Shown here piece after piece: positions 1-6,442 of a stretch of DNA of 22,752 nucleotides. The DNA is from JBDRHL01 sp043816955 (lineage in GTDB: Bacteria > Planctomycetota > Phycisphaerae > Sedimentisphaerales > CAYZTY01). How positions within the stretch are numbered: position 1 is the stretch's first letter; every line of letters begins with the position of its first letter. Below the pieces are notes generated by a model. That model was not told where the DNA came from. It made no database searches and worked only from the letters and a program-made list of their open reading frames with translations. The stretch covers positions 1 to 22,752 of the forward strand of contig JBDRHL010000108.1 in the NCBI GenBank assembly GCA_043816955.1, written 5' to 3'. The translations under genes and the position numbers were made by a program.

Positions 1-8
1 CGTTCTTG

Positions 9-149
9 TCATTTATTTTCTTCTGATGTGCATGGATGGCCCTTGATATCACCATGACATTTGTGGATATGCGTTTGTGAACACTTTTCGGGATTGTCTT
101 TTAGATTTTCCGGTTTTTGGCAGCCTTGTTTTTCATTACAGCAGCACAT
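9..149 (-). CDS. Small Cys/His-rich protein (46 aa), putative metal binder
   Basis: The product is 46 residues and starts MCCCNEKQGC. It has seven Cys (2, 3, 4, 10, 23, 31, 40) and four His (27, 29, 32, 38); the segment KCHGDIKGHPC at residues 30-40 is the densest part. Metal binding is inferred from this composition, not from a recognised named family. The ATG lies inside the upstream ArsR-type gene in another frame (49-base overlap) and has an AAAGGA ribosome binding site at 158-163, eight bases before the start, so the two would be translated from one transcript. The TGA stop is inside the window (9-11). A role as metal buffer or partner of the regulator is a guess from position. An out-of-frame accident is possible, but the Cys/His pattern together with a well-placed binding site makes a real gene more likely. 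Confidence 0.6.
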   Translation of the reverse strand: MCCCNEKQGCQKPENLKDNPEKCSQTHIHKCHGDIKGHPCTSEENK

Positions 150-460
150 TTTGGATTTCCTTTCGTTGTTGAGCTGACCCCTGATTTAGGATTCAGCAGC
201 TCTTCTATCGCTTCTTGCCACACGGCAAGAGTTTTTTCATTCAGACGGTAGTGGACGTAATAGCCTCGCTTCTCATCAATCACCAGACCTATGTCACGCA
301 TTACCCTTAGATGTTGCGAAATTGCCCCAGGAGTCAATTCAAGCCTCGTAGCCAGGGCATTGACGCATAATGCTCGTCCCTTTAAGAGCCGCAGCATCTC
401 TACCCTGGTTTCGACTGAGAGAACTTTCAGAAACCGTGCTATATTTTTACTGTCATACAT
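101..460 (-). CDS. ArsR/SmtB-family winged-helix transcriptional regulator
   Basis: A 119-residue protein with the compact ArsR fold. The N-terminal helix with LSVETRVEMLRLLKG (residues 14-28) is the family signature. The DNA-reading helix is around LTPGAISQHLRVMRDIGLV (42-60), and the beta wing is around EKRGYYVHYRLNE. Such proteins are dimeric repressors that leave DNA when an effector, often a metal or metalloid, binds. The usual ELCVCDL metal box is degenerate here (ALCVNAL, one Cys at 32), and a second Cys lies in the tail (105), so the effector is uncertain. The start codon directly abuts a perfect palindrome with no room for a ribosome binding site, so the mRNA may be nearly leaderless. 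It shares a transcript with the overlapping small Cys-rich gene, whose content supports a metal-linked role. Confidence 0.9.
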   Translation of the reverse strand: MYDSKNIARFLKVLSVETRVEMLRLLKGRALCVNALATRLELTPGAISQHLRVMRDIGLVIDEKRGYYVHYRLNEKTLAVWQEAIEELLNPKSGVSSTTKGNPKCAAVMKNKAAKNRKI

Positions 461-480
461 ATTTTAGTGTCCACTAAAAT
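461..480. promoter_or_regulatory. Operator palindrome of the ArsR-type gene
   Basis: The perfect inverted repeat ATTTTAGTG / CACTAAAAT has a two-base centre and touches the ATG of the ArsR-type gene. Its size and position fit an autoregulatory ArsR operator that covers the start of transcription. The assignment is inferred from symmetry and location. Confidence 0.75.
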
Positions 481-507
481 ACTATAATAAATCTCGCTTC
501 TTATCAA
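481..507 (-). promoter_or_regulatory. Candidate promoter of the ArsR-type gene
   Basis: Read on the minus strand, TTGATA (502-507) and TATAGT (481-486) are good -35 and -10 hexamers, but the spacer is 15 bases, short for sigma70. Transcription would begin inside the palindrome, leaving a leader of roughly a dozen bases. Confidence 0.45.
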
Positions 508-842
508 GCCGTATTTTTAAATATCTTATGCCTAAAACAGAGCAAGAAGAACAAGACGATGTAAGTCTTTCTATAAGCGCAAGTTATAAGCTGGAAATAA
601 CTGTAAAAGCTACATTTCTACATTTTATAGTCGAGGATTTCAATGCTACAGTTCCATTACGCCTGTCATGTAATTGACAAGTAATTTACCCTTCCAAACG
701 CTCCCGTCGAAGTTCTACTAAAAATTCACCAAAATACCCTGTTTCACTCACTAACCTGCCTTCGCGGGTACGCAAATCCCGCAATAGCCCAATTCTTGGT
801 GCAAACCAAAAATTATAAATACAGGCCCAGCTTTTTTTAACA
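508..842. other. Gene-free intergenic stretch
   Basis: No convincing coding frame or RNA gene is seen. It holds two small inverted repeats: GCGGG/CCCGC (764-768 with 778-782) and TTGGT/ACCAA around a GCAA loop (796-809). The second motif recurs in variant form at 1860 and 6371. A TATAAA (814-819) could be part of a promoter for the gene at 911, but no well-spaced -35 is present. Confidence 0.5.
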
Positions 843-875
843 AGGCTTCGACACTAATGTCCCGCGTCGAAGCCT
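843..875 (+). terminator. Ten-base-pair perfect hairpin, terminator- or attenuator-like
   Basis: AGGCTTCGAC (843-852) pairs perfectly with GTCGAAGCCT (866-875) around a 13-base loop and is followed by ATATTTT. The stem is strong but the T-tract is short. It ends 35 bases before the ATG at 911. It could terminate readthrough from upstream or attenuate the gene at 911; which one is not clear. Confidence 0.45.
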
Positions 876-910
876 ATATTTTGCATCAAAAGGCCGGGGT
901 GAAAAAGTAA

Positions 911-1348
911 ATGGCCGAACACACAAAAATCAGCTTCAATCACCGCAAGGAAATCTCCGATTACTCAGATTTGGTTGAGATGCTTTTTCCAGGCAATCGT
1001 AATCAACAACATGCGGCGGCATGTATTCTGTTTGAACTCAAGTGGTCTGAGCATATCCTGCTTGATCTTGCCTTCATTGAGCACAAATATAATACTTCAA
1101 GAAGAATTCTCCAGAGAACCAGATCCAAGCTTTCAAGGCTCGGCCTTATTGAACATATCAGCAGTTTCAATTCAAGGTATGGGGGACAGGCCGGCTGGAA
1201 GCTTTCCACACGGTTTGAAGCAGCATTGAGGCGTCTCGCTGATCAATGCGTTTCCTTTCGTGGTATAACGCCTTCCTCTAAAGACAAAGATGCTATGTTC
1301 ATAAACTTTGCTGATGCCAAACGTAATATGTTTGTCACTGATCGGTAA
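911..1348 (+). CDS. Small winged-helix-like protein (145 aa)
   Basis: This is not a named family that I can identify. The 145-residue product is soluble and mostly helical. Residues 58-110, with RRILQRTRSKLSRLGLIEH followed by a Gly-rich turn (RYGGQAGWKLS) and a final helix, read like a helix-turn-helix with a wing: a recognition helix, the typical LGLI step, then a beta hairpin. A DNA-binding role is therefore plausible. The start is supported by GGGGTGA at 896-902, eight bases upstream. The gene stands alone: a hairpin lies just upstream and the next gene is convergent 42 bases downstream. The acidic/polar C-terminus (residues 122-145) has no motif. Confidence is high that it is coding and moderate for the wHTH reading. 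Confidence 0.7.
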   Translation: MAEHTKISFNHRKEISDYSDLVEMLFPGNRNQQHAAACILFELKWSEHILLDLAFIEHKYNTSRRILQRTRSKLSRLGLIEHISSFNSRYGGQAGWKLSTRFEAALRRLADQCVSFRGITPSSKDKDAMFINFADAKRNMFVTDR

Positions 1349-1390
1349 ATCTGAAGACACCATCGAGAACGCAAGCTTTAAACTACTTGC

Positions 1391-1696
1391 TTATATTTTT
1401 GATCCGCATTCCGAGCAGTAATTGCCACGGCCAATTACTCTTTTGTCACATACAGGGCATCTTCTGATAAACGTCCCGGCTTTGCTCTCACTGGTTCTCC
1501 AAGGATTAACCAGAAGTATCAAAAGAGCAATTATTATCGTGATGGCAGTGCCTGTCAGATAGTTGCTCTTTATGTGCTCAGCGAATTCTGGAACTCCCTT
1601 CTCATTCAGCCAGTTTGCCACCAGCACAACATTGGCCATCAGGAATATCATCCCTATCAAGGCCAAAAGAATCATTTTTCTTAAAGTCAAAGTCAT
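1391..1696 (-). CDS. Two-TM membrane protein with C-terminal zinc ribbon
   Basis: Read from the ATG at 1696 the product is 101 residues. It has a hydrophobic helix at about residues 7-28 and a second at about 48-66. A basic stretch then leads to a zinc ribbon, CPVC then CSEC, in the last 25 residues, which would face the cytoplasm. The start was chosen because a GGAGG ribosome binding site (complement at 1705-1709) sits eight bases before this ATG; a GTG at 1732 would add 12 residues but lacks such a site. The function is unknown. Short membrane proteins ending in a zinc ribbon are common in MAGs and are usually left unnamed. The gene is convergent with the winged-helix gene and divergent from the sigma factor gene. 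Confidence 0.75.
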   Translation of the reverse strand: MTLTLRKMILLALIGMIFLMANVVLVANWLNEKGVPEFAEHIKSNYLTGTAITIIIALLILLVNPWRTSESKAGTFIRRCPVCDKRVIGRGNYCSECGSKI

Positions 1697-1727
1697 TCGT
1701 TTTGCCTCCAAATCTGATTTCAATTTT

Positions 1728-1769
1728 TTCACATGCTATTCACTATAATGTGAAAATAAAAAAGCGCAA
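1728..1769 (-). promoter_or_regulatory. Candidate promoter and operator-like inverted repeat
   Basis: On the minus strand, TTGCGC (1764-1769) and TATAGT (1742-1747) are separated by 16 bases. The inverted repeat TTCACAT / ATGTGAA (1728-1734 and 1748-1754, 13-base centre) brackets the -10 element, as a repressor site would. It lies 32 bases upstream of the ATG at 1696. The repeat's regulator is unknown. Confidence 0.45.
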
Positions 1770-2008
1770 GAAAAAACTTTCCCACAAAAAGCAATTTTTA
1801 TAAAGGTATTTATTGTAAGCACTTATGGGATTATCTGGCTCGAACTCAGTATCTTTGTCCTTGGTGAAAACTAAACCTTAATCTCAAAGTAATGCCGATT
1901 TTCTAAGACTGCATGATTTGATAGAGCATGTGAACTGTCTTCGTTGATGAGTTCCAAACGCCGCAAATAATAGTAAAAAGCGAACTATTTTGAGGTGGAT
2001 TTGCAGGG
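1770..2008. other. Gene-free part of the divergent intergenic region
   Basis: No open frame of useful length is present. The only structure noted is CTTGGTGAAAACTAA at 1860-1874, a small TTGGT/ACTAA stem with a GAAA loop that resembles the motifs at 795 and 6371. Confidence 0.4.
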
Positions 2009-2037
2009 TTGATATTTTGTTTATATTCCGGTATCAT
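2009..2037 (+). promoter_or_regulatory. sigma70-type promoter of the sigma factor/kinase operon
   Basis: TTGATA (2009-2014) and TATCAT (2032-2037) are separated by exactly 17 bases and lie 29 bases upstream of the sigma factor ATG. An AAAGG ribosome binding site follows at 2053-2057. This suggests transcription by the housekeeping sigma rather than ECF autoregulation. Confidence 0.6.
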
Positions 2038-2066
2038 TATTGCATTGTCAATAAAGGTTTATAGAT

Positions 2067-2657
2067 ATGGAGTGGATAACTTCAACAAGACTGTTAGAAG
2101 AATTGCAATCATCAAATGATGGCGACGCCTGGCAGAATATGTGCACTTCTTTCCTGCCAATGCTGATTAGCTTTGCTAAAAGGCTGGGGCTACCTGCTTC
2201 CTATGCTGAAGATGCGGCACAGGAAACAATGGTTGCCTTTGTAAAAGCTTTTCGGGCAGGTAATTACCAGAAGGAACGAGGTCGACTCCACAACTGGCTT
2301 TTTGGTATAGCCTACAAAGTAATTTTGAACATGCGAAGAAAACTGCCCAAGGAACAGCTGATTTCTGATAATCATACCGGAACCTGCTTCTGGGAGTTGA
2401 TAGAGGATGAAAATGCCGTAAAGCACACATGGAATACTGAATATCGAAGATTTCTATTAAGGCACTGCCTCCAGCATGTCCGCAAAAAGTTTTCGGCTGA
2501 GACCTTCAAGGCATTTGAATTACACAGTCTTTCTGAAATACCGGCATCTGAAGTTGCAAGACAGCTGAATATTTCAGCTAACGCTGTTTATATAGCAAGT
2601 TGCCGTGTTTTAAAGGAACTTCGTCAAATAGAACATGGATTGTTAAATACTATCTGA
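2067..2657 (+). CDS. ECF-type RNA polymerase sigma factor
   Basis: A 196-residue sigma70-family factor with the two-domain ECF layout. Region 2, at about residues 30-92, includes the core-binding segment AEDAAQETMVAFVKAF and the -10 binding helix RLHNWLFGIAYKVILNMRRK. Region 4, at about 137-190, contains the helix-turn-helix SEVARQLNISANAVYIASCR. Start: ATG with AAAGG nine bases upstream and a good promoter before it. The next gene begins 14 bases after the stop and encodes a kinase whose first 40 residues form an anti-sigma-like zinc finger. The pair probably forms a signalling unit in which phosphorylation or zinc-finger binding controls the sigma factor. ECF factors beside Ser/Thr kinases are well known in Planctomycetota. 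The target promoters are not identified. Confidence 0.93.
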   Translation: MEWITSTRLLEELQSSNDGDAWQNMCTSFLPMLISFAKRLGLPASYAEDAAQETMVAFVKAFRAGNYQKERGRLHNWLFGIAYKVILNMRRKLPKEQLISDNHTGTCFWELIEDENAVKHTWNTEYRRFLLRHCLQHVRKKFSAETFKAFELHSLSEIPASEVARQLNISANAVYIASCRVLKELRQIEHGLLNTI

Positions 2658-2671
2658 AAGCTGAAATTACA

Positions 2672-5600
2672 ATGTCCTGTCCCGAATCAGAAAAGGCAAA
2701 ATTATATTTATCTGGAAGCTTGGACAAAAAGCAGGAGGACAGCTTTCAGAATCATATCGAGAATTGCCCTTACTGCCAAGAACAGGTCGAAAAGTTACTT
2801 AAGCACGATACGTTTCTCAAAGAACTACAAGCTGAATATAACCAGACCTATAGGCATGATACCTCTTCAGTCAGAGATATCACTATCAGCAATTTTTTTC
2901 TTTCGGGTCTCGACAGAACAAAAATAGATATTGAATTCTCCCCTGGCCAGCAGCTTGCAGACAGATATCGCATCATACGAAAGCTCGGTCAGAAATACAC
3001 AAATGTTTATCACGCTTTTGATACGCATCTGGGCCATGAAGTAGCCATAAAGCTTGTCGCTACCGGTCCCAATCGTTCAGGAAAAGCTTTCGGCCAACTT
3101 CGTCAGGAACTGCTGTTTCGCAATCCGATCAATGACTTTACCAATGTCATAAAAACCTACGATATCCATCCTGCAGAATATGAGGGGTTTTCATTAATAT
3201 TGCTAACGATGGAGTATGCCGACGGTGGAAGTTTAAGAAACTGGCTCAATGAGAGTAGTACCAATGCGAACAAGAGAATAGCAGAAGGTGCAGACCTTAT
3301 TGCACAGGCTTGTTCGGCAGTCAAAATCATACACAATGTCAATCTGATACATAGGGACATAAAACCCGAAAATATTTTACTTTGTCGAAACGATGATGAT
3401 TTCATTGTTAAGCTGTCTGATTTTGGCATATCCTACAGCCTTGCGGATATCTCCACGGATTTGGAACAAATTCCCATAATTGCCGGCACGCCTTTGTACA
3501 TGGCTCCGGAACAGTTTGTTTTTGATAAACAGGCTATCATTGGCCCCGCCAGTGATATATACAGCATGGGAATTGTAATCTATGAAATTCTCACTGGCAA
3601 ACCCCCGTTCTCTGGCAATTTCAAACAGCTTAGAGAAAAACACTTACACCAGCAGCCACCTAAATTATCCAGCGACTTAGATGAGTGGGGACTGGTTGTT
3701 GAGCGGTGCCTTAAAAAAGATCCTGCATCCAGATACGGTAATATCAATGAGCTTATAAATGATATCGAGCGACTCAAGAAAGGCTTGGCCATAAACATAG
3801 ATATTTCATGTCCCCAGTGTGGCCATGTCAATCTAAATGTTAATACAGCGGAATGCGAAAAATGTCATAAACGGCTGGATTCGAAATTTCGTCCGTGTCC
3901 AACTTGTGACAAGGCCGTACGACTTGATGTAGAACTCTGTCCTGCTTGCAGGAGAAATGTCGCGGCATATTATCTCTTGGAATTTCGCAAAACACAGATC
4001 GAAAGACTAAAAGACCAAGACCCTGTCAAGACAATTGAAATATTGGAGATGGTACTGCAGAGCAACGCAGAGGATTACAAACAACAAGCAATTGAACTGG
4101 TAAAGGAATTACGTCAGAAACAGAACCAGATTAAGGGATTGACTGATAAAGCTCACCAGCAGATATCAGAGGGGTTATGCGAGCAGGCTATTGAGACGTG
4201 GCGAGATGTTCTCAAACTTACTTCTCATCACTGGCTGGCACTGGAACAGATTCCAAAGATCGAATCAATTTTAAAAGACATCAAAAGAAAACAGGAGGAG
4301 GCCTCTGATCTTATAGAACAGGCAGAATTTCTGAAGGCAGAAATGATTCTAACAAAATGCCTGGAGATTTTACCCTCACGAAAGAATACAAAAGAATTGA
4401 TAGAGACCTGCCGTGCCAGATCGTCAAAGTATGCTCATGATTTCGAGAATGCTGTAATATCGGCCAATAAAAAAATATTACTGAAGGCAAATGAGTATAT
4501 CACCGAAGCTTTAATTCACGCACCAGAAAGCCCAGAAGCAAAATCATTAAGAAAAAAGCTTTCCAGTGAGATAGAAAAAGCTGAAAAGCTGGTATGGCAA
4601 GCACGCCAGCAACTTTTAAGGGCAGAATTTGCTGAAGCTGCCCAGACAATAGAGAATGTTCGGCAAATCCAGATAGATAATCAGAATACAGTGAATTTGG
4701 AGAAAGAGCTGGCCAGGATAATCGCCGATTATGATAACTTGCTCAAGAAAGCTTTGACTGCTAAAGACTCCGGTGATTTGGATCTGACTGTAGAGCAATT
4801 GGAAAAGTCCCTTGGTTTATGTCCAGAATCATCCCAGGCTAAATCACTGTTACAACAGGTCAAGCAGGATCAGGCAAAGACCAGGAGTTTGGCAAAGGAT
4901 GTCGTATCTGCGATACAGGCAGCCAGGTTCGATGATGCCCATACGATAATTAAGCAAATCGAGAAGCTTTGGCCGGTATTAAAAGAGCTGCAGTCTGCAA
5001 GGGACAACTTGACCAGAACACAATCTGAGTACAGCAGGAGCATAGGACTTGCAAACAACTTTATAGAAAAAAAAGAATTGGTGTCTGCACTGAGCGCTGC
5101 GGAATCAGCCAGCAAAATATGCCCAATGTCGGCAGAAGCCAAGTCTTTGATAAATAAGATAACTGCCGATCAGGCCAGAGCAAAAGAACTTACTGATGAA
5201 GCCAATAGAGCTATTTCGGCAGCTGTGTTTGAAAAAGCCGACATACTTTTTAAACGCATAGCAGAAATTTCACCGACTTTTCCTGGTCTTGAACAGTTAA
5301 TCAGTAGGTTCGAAAAAACCAGGATTGAGTATGATATTCAAATCAAGAATGCCCGTAAGACTTTGGGAGAAAAAAATCTGGCAGCTGCCATGGCATCTGC
5401 TAATTCGGCATTACGTGCCTGCTCCGATTCAACAGAAGCATCAGAATTGGCAGCAGCTATCCAACAAATATGTAATAACGCAAAAAAAGACTTGAGTGGC
5501 GCCCAGAAGTGCTTAAAAGCGGCTGATTTTGATAAAGCCAAAGCCCAGCTCGAACAAGCGAAACAAAAATGGCCGACAATGGAAGGCTTAAATGGTGTCC

Positions 5601-6196
5601 AAAAAGCAATCGAGTCGAGCATCGCCCCTTTTAAAACGGCTATGCATACTGCAAATAAAAATTTTGCACAGAACAATTTCAAAGATGCATTGACCGCATG
5701 TAAAAAAGCCCTGGCTTTATGCCCCAATGCTCCCGTTGCAAAAAGGCTCGCAGAGCAGATACGAGAAAAGATCGAAAGTGAGGAAGAGAAACGCAGGAAA
5801 ACCGAAAAATTTAATCGTTTCGCTTTCTTCGGTATTGCTATTGCGGTTCTTGCCGGACCTGTCACTATTGGAGTACTTTTTTCCTGGAGATGGCTGAATA
5901 TAAGTGGAGCCTCCTTGGTGATTTCCAACTGGCACCTACTCGTGACAATTTATGTAGTTCTTGCGGTAACACAGTCATATATTCATAAAAAACGTCGTAC
6001 TATTGTCTGGCGAAATACCAACCTGCTGATGCTTTTTGTAGCCCCACTTCTGGCAGGAGGAGCACTTATTTTCAGTTCTCTTTTCATAGTTTCCTTTGGC
6101 CTTAGGGCTCCGGCATCTGTCGGCATTGCTATAGGACTTTTGGCCGGTGTTATTATAGGTATCATATTATTAGTTCGCAGTTTTTTAATTGATTAA
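2672..6196 (+). CDS. Membrane-anchored Ser/Thr protein kinase with zinc finger, zinc ribbons and helical repeats
   Basis: From the ATG at 2672 the product is 1174 residues. Order: (a) an anti-sigma-like zinc finger (Cys3, His28-x3-Cys32-x2-Cys35); (b) a Hanks-type kinase at about 100-375 with VAIK (Lys127), HRDIKPEN (Asp229), DFG (250-252) and APEQ; (c) a double zinc ribbon at about 380-430 with four CxxC pairs; (d) TPR-like and about 100-residue helical repeats to about 1040; (e) four hydrophobic helices from about 1050 to the end. Catalytic residues are kept, but the Gly-rich loop (LGQKYTNVY, 105-113) has lost most glycines. There is no strong ribosome binding site, and translation may be coupled to the sigma gene 14 bases upstream. 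Longer in-frame TTG starts would add residues encoded inside the sigma gene and would precede the zinc finger, so I reject them. A sensor kinase acting with the ECF factor is the likely role; the substrate is unknown. Confidence 0.9.
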   Translation: MSCPESEKAKLYLSGSLDKKQEDSFQNHIENCPYCQEQVEKLLKHDTFLKELQAEYNQTYRHDTSSVRDITISNFFLSGLDRTKIDIEFSPGQQLADRYRIIRKLGQKYTNVYHAFDTHLGHEVAIKLVATGPNRSGKAFGQLRQELLFRNPINDFTNVIKTYDIHPAEYEGFSLILLTMEYADGGSLRNWLNESSTNANKRIAEGADLIAQACSAVKIIHNVNLIHRDIKPENILLCRNDDDFIVKLSDFGISYSLADISTDLEQIPIIAGTPLYMAPEQFVFDKQAIIGPASDIYSMGIVIYEILTGKPPFSGNFKQLREKHLHQQPPKLSSDLDEWGLVVERCLKKDPASRYGNINELINDIERLKKGLAINIDISCPQCGHVNLNVNTAECEKCHKRLDSKFRPCPTCDKAVRLDVELCPACRRNVAAYYLLEFRKTQIERLKDQDPVKTIEILEMVLQSNAEDYKQQAIELVKELRQKQNQIKGLTDKAHQQISEGLCEQAIETWRDVLKLTSHHWLALEQIPKIESILKDIKRKQEEASDLIEQAEFLKAEMILTKCLEILPSRKNTKELIETCRARSSKYAHDFENAVISANKKILLKANEYITEALIHAPESPEAKSLRKKLSSEIEKAEKLVWQARQQLLRAEFAEAAQTIENVRQIQIDNQNTVNLEKELARIIADYDNLLKKALTAKDSGDLDLTVEQLEKSLGLCPESSQAKSLLQQVKQDQAKTRSLAKDVVSAIQAARFDDAHTIIKQIEKLWPVLKELQSARDNLTRTQSEYSRSIGLANNFIEKKELVSALSAAESASKICPMSAEAKSLINKITADQARAKELTDEANRAISAAVFEKADILFKRIAEISPTFPGLEQLISRFEKTRIEYDIQIKNARKTLGEKNLAAAMASANSALRACSDSTEASELAAAIQQICNNAKKDLSGAQKCLKAADFDKAKAQLEQAKQKWPTMEGLNGVQKAIESSIAPFKTAMHTANKNFAQNNFKDALTACKKALALCPNAPVAKRLAEQIREKIESEEEKRRKTEKFNRFAFFGIAIAVLAGPVTIGVLFSWRWLNISGASLVISNWHLLVTIYVVLAVTQSYIHKKRRTIVWRNTNLLMLFVAPLLAGGALIFSSLFIVSFGLRAPASVGIAIGLLAGVIIGIILLVRSFLID
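4478..5757 (+). repeat. Protein-level tandem repeats of about 100 residues inside the kinase
   Basis: Starting near residue 603, the kinase holds about four copies of a 100-residue helical unit plus a partial one. Each has an A-rich helix pair leading to a CP-x-S-x-EAK-like corner (CPESSQAKSLL, CPMSAEAKSLI, CSDSTEASELA, CPNAPVAKRLA), then A-x-F-[DE]-x-A (ARFDDAHTI, AVFEKADIL, ADFDKAKAQ), then a Pro turn. Two consecutive copies count to exactly 100 residues. It reads as paired TPR-like hairpins. DNA identity between copies is low, so the duplication is old. Confidence 0.75.
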
Positions 6197-6281
6197 GTCT
6201 GTATCTTAGCCTGTCTTTAGTACCCTCCCCCTGTTTTTGCTGTCATAATTTTGCATCAACAGAATCCCCTTTATTTCGTTT

Positions 6282-6313
6282 AACCCCACTTTTTGAATTT
6301 TTTTGGGGTTTTT
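6282..6313 (+). terminator. Rho-independent terminator after the kinase gene
   Basis: AACCCCA (6282-6288) pairs with TGGGGTT (6304-6310). The loop is T/A-rich and the stem is followed by further T residues. It sits 86 bases after the kinase stop and separates the sigma/kinase operon from the large operon downstream. Confidence 0.6.
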
Positions 6314-6345
6314 CAGAAAGATATTCCCTATTTGCCCCCAATATA

Positions 6346-6391
6346 CCTATAGAGCGATAGGCCAAAATTGCTTGGTGCGATTTGTGCCAAG
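6346..6391 (+). promoter_or_regulatory. Two small inverted repeats upstream of the large operon
   Basis: CCTAT/ATAGG around AGAGCG (6346-6361) and CTTGG/CCAAG around an 11-base loop (6371-6391) lie 52-97 bases before the ATG at 6443. They may be protein-binding sites or leader structure. I see no strong sigma70 promoter here; TTGGTG-N17-CATAAG from 6372 is a weak candidate. Confidence 0.35.
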
Positions 6392-6442
6392 AACCATAAG
6401 CTCGTGGAATAAAATGGGTTACAAACAGAAAAGGAAAACCAG

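Noticed and set aside
843..875. Integron attC-like site
   Set aside because: The perfect inverted repeat lacks the terminal RYYYAAC/GTTRRRY core pair and there is no integrase.
5338..5928. Long minus-strand open frame (196 codons) inside the kinase gene
   Set aside because: It lies entirely within the coding repeat region of the kinase, has low-complexity Ala/Phe/Ser-rich content mirroring the Lys/Ala-rich sense strand, and has no ribosome binding site or motif.
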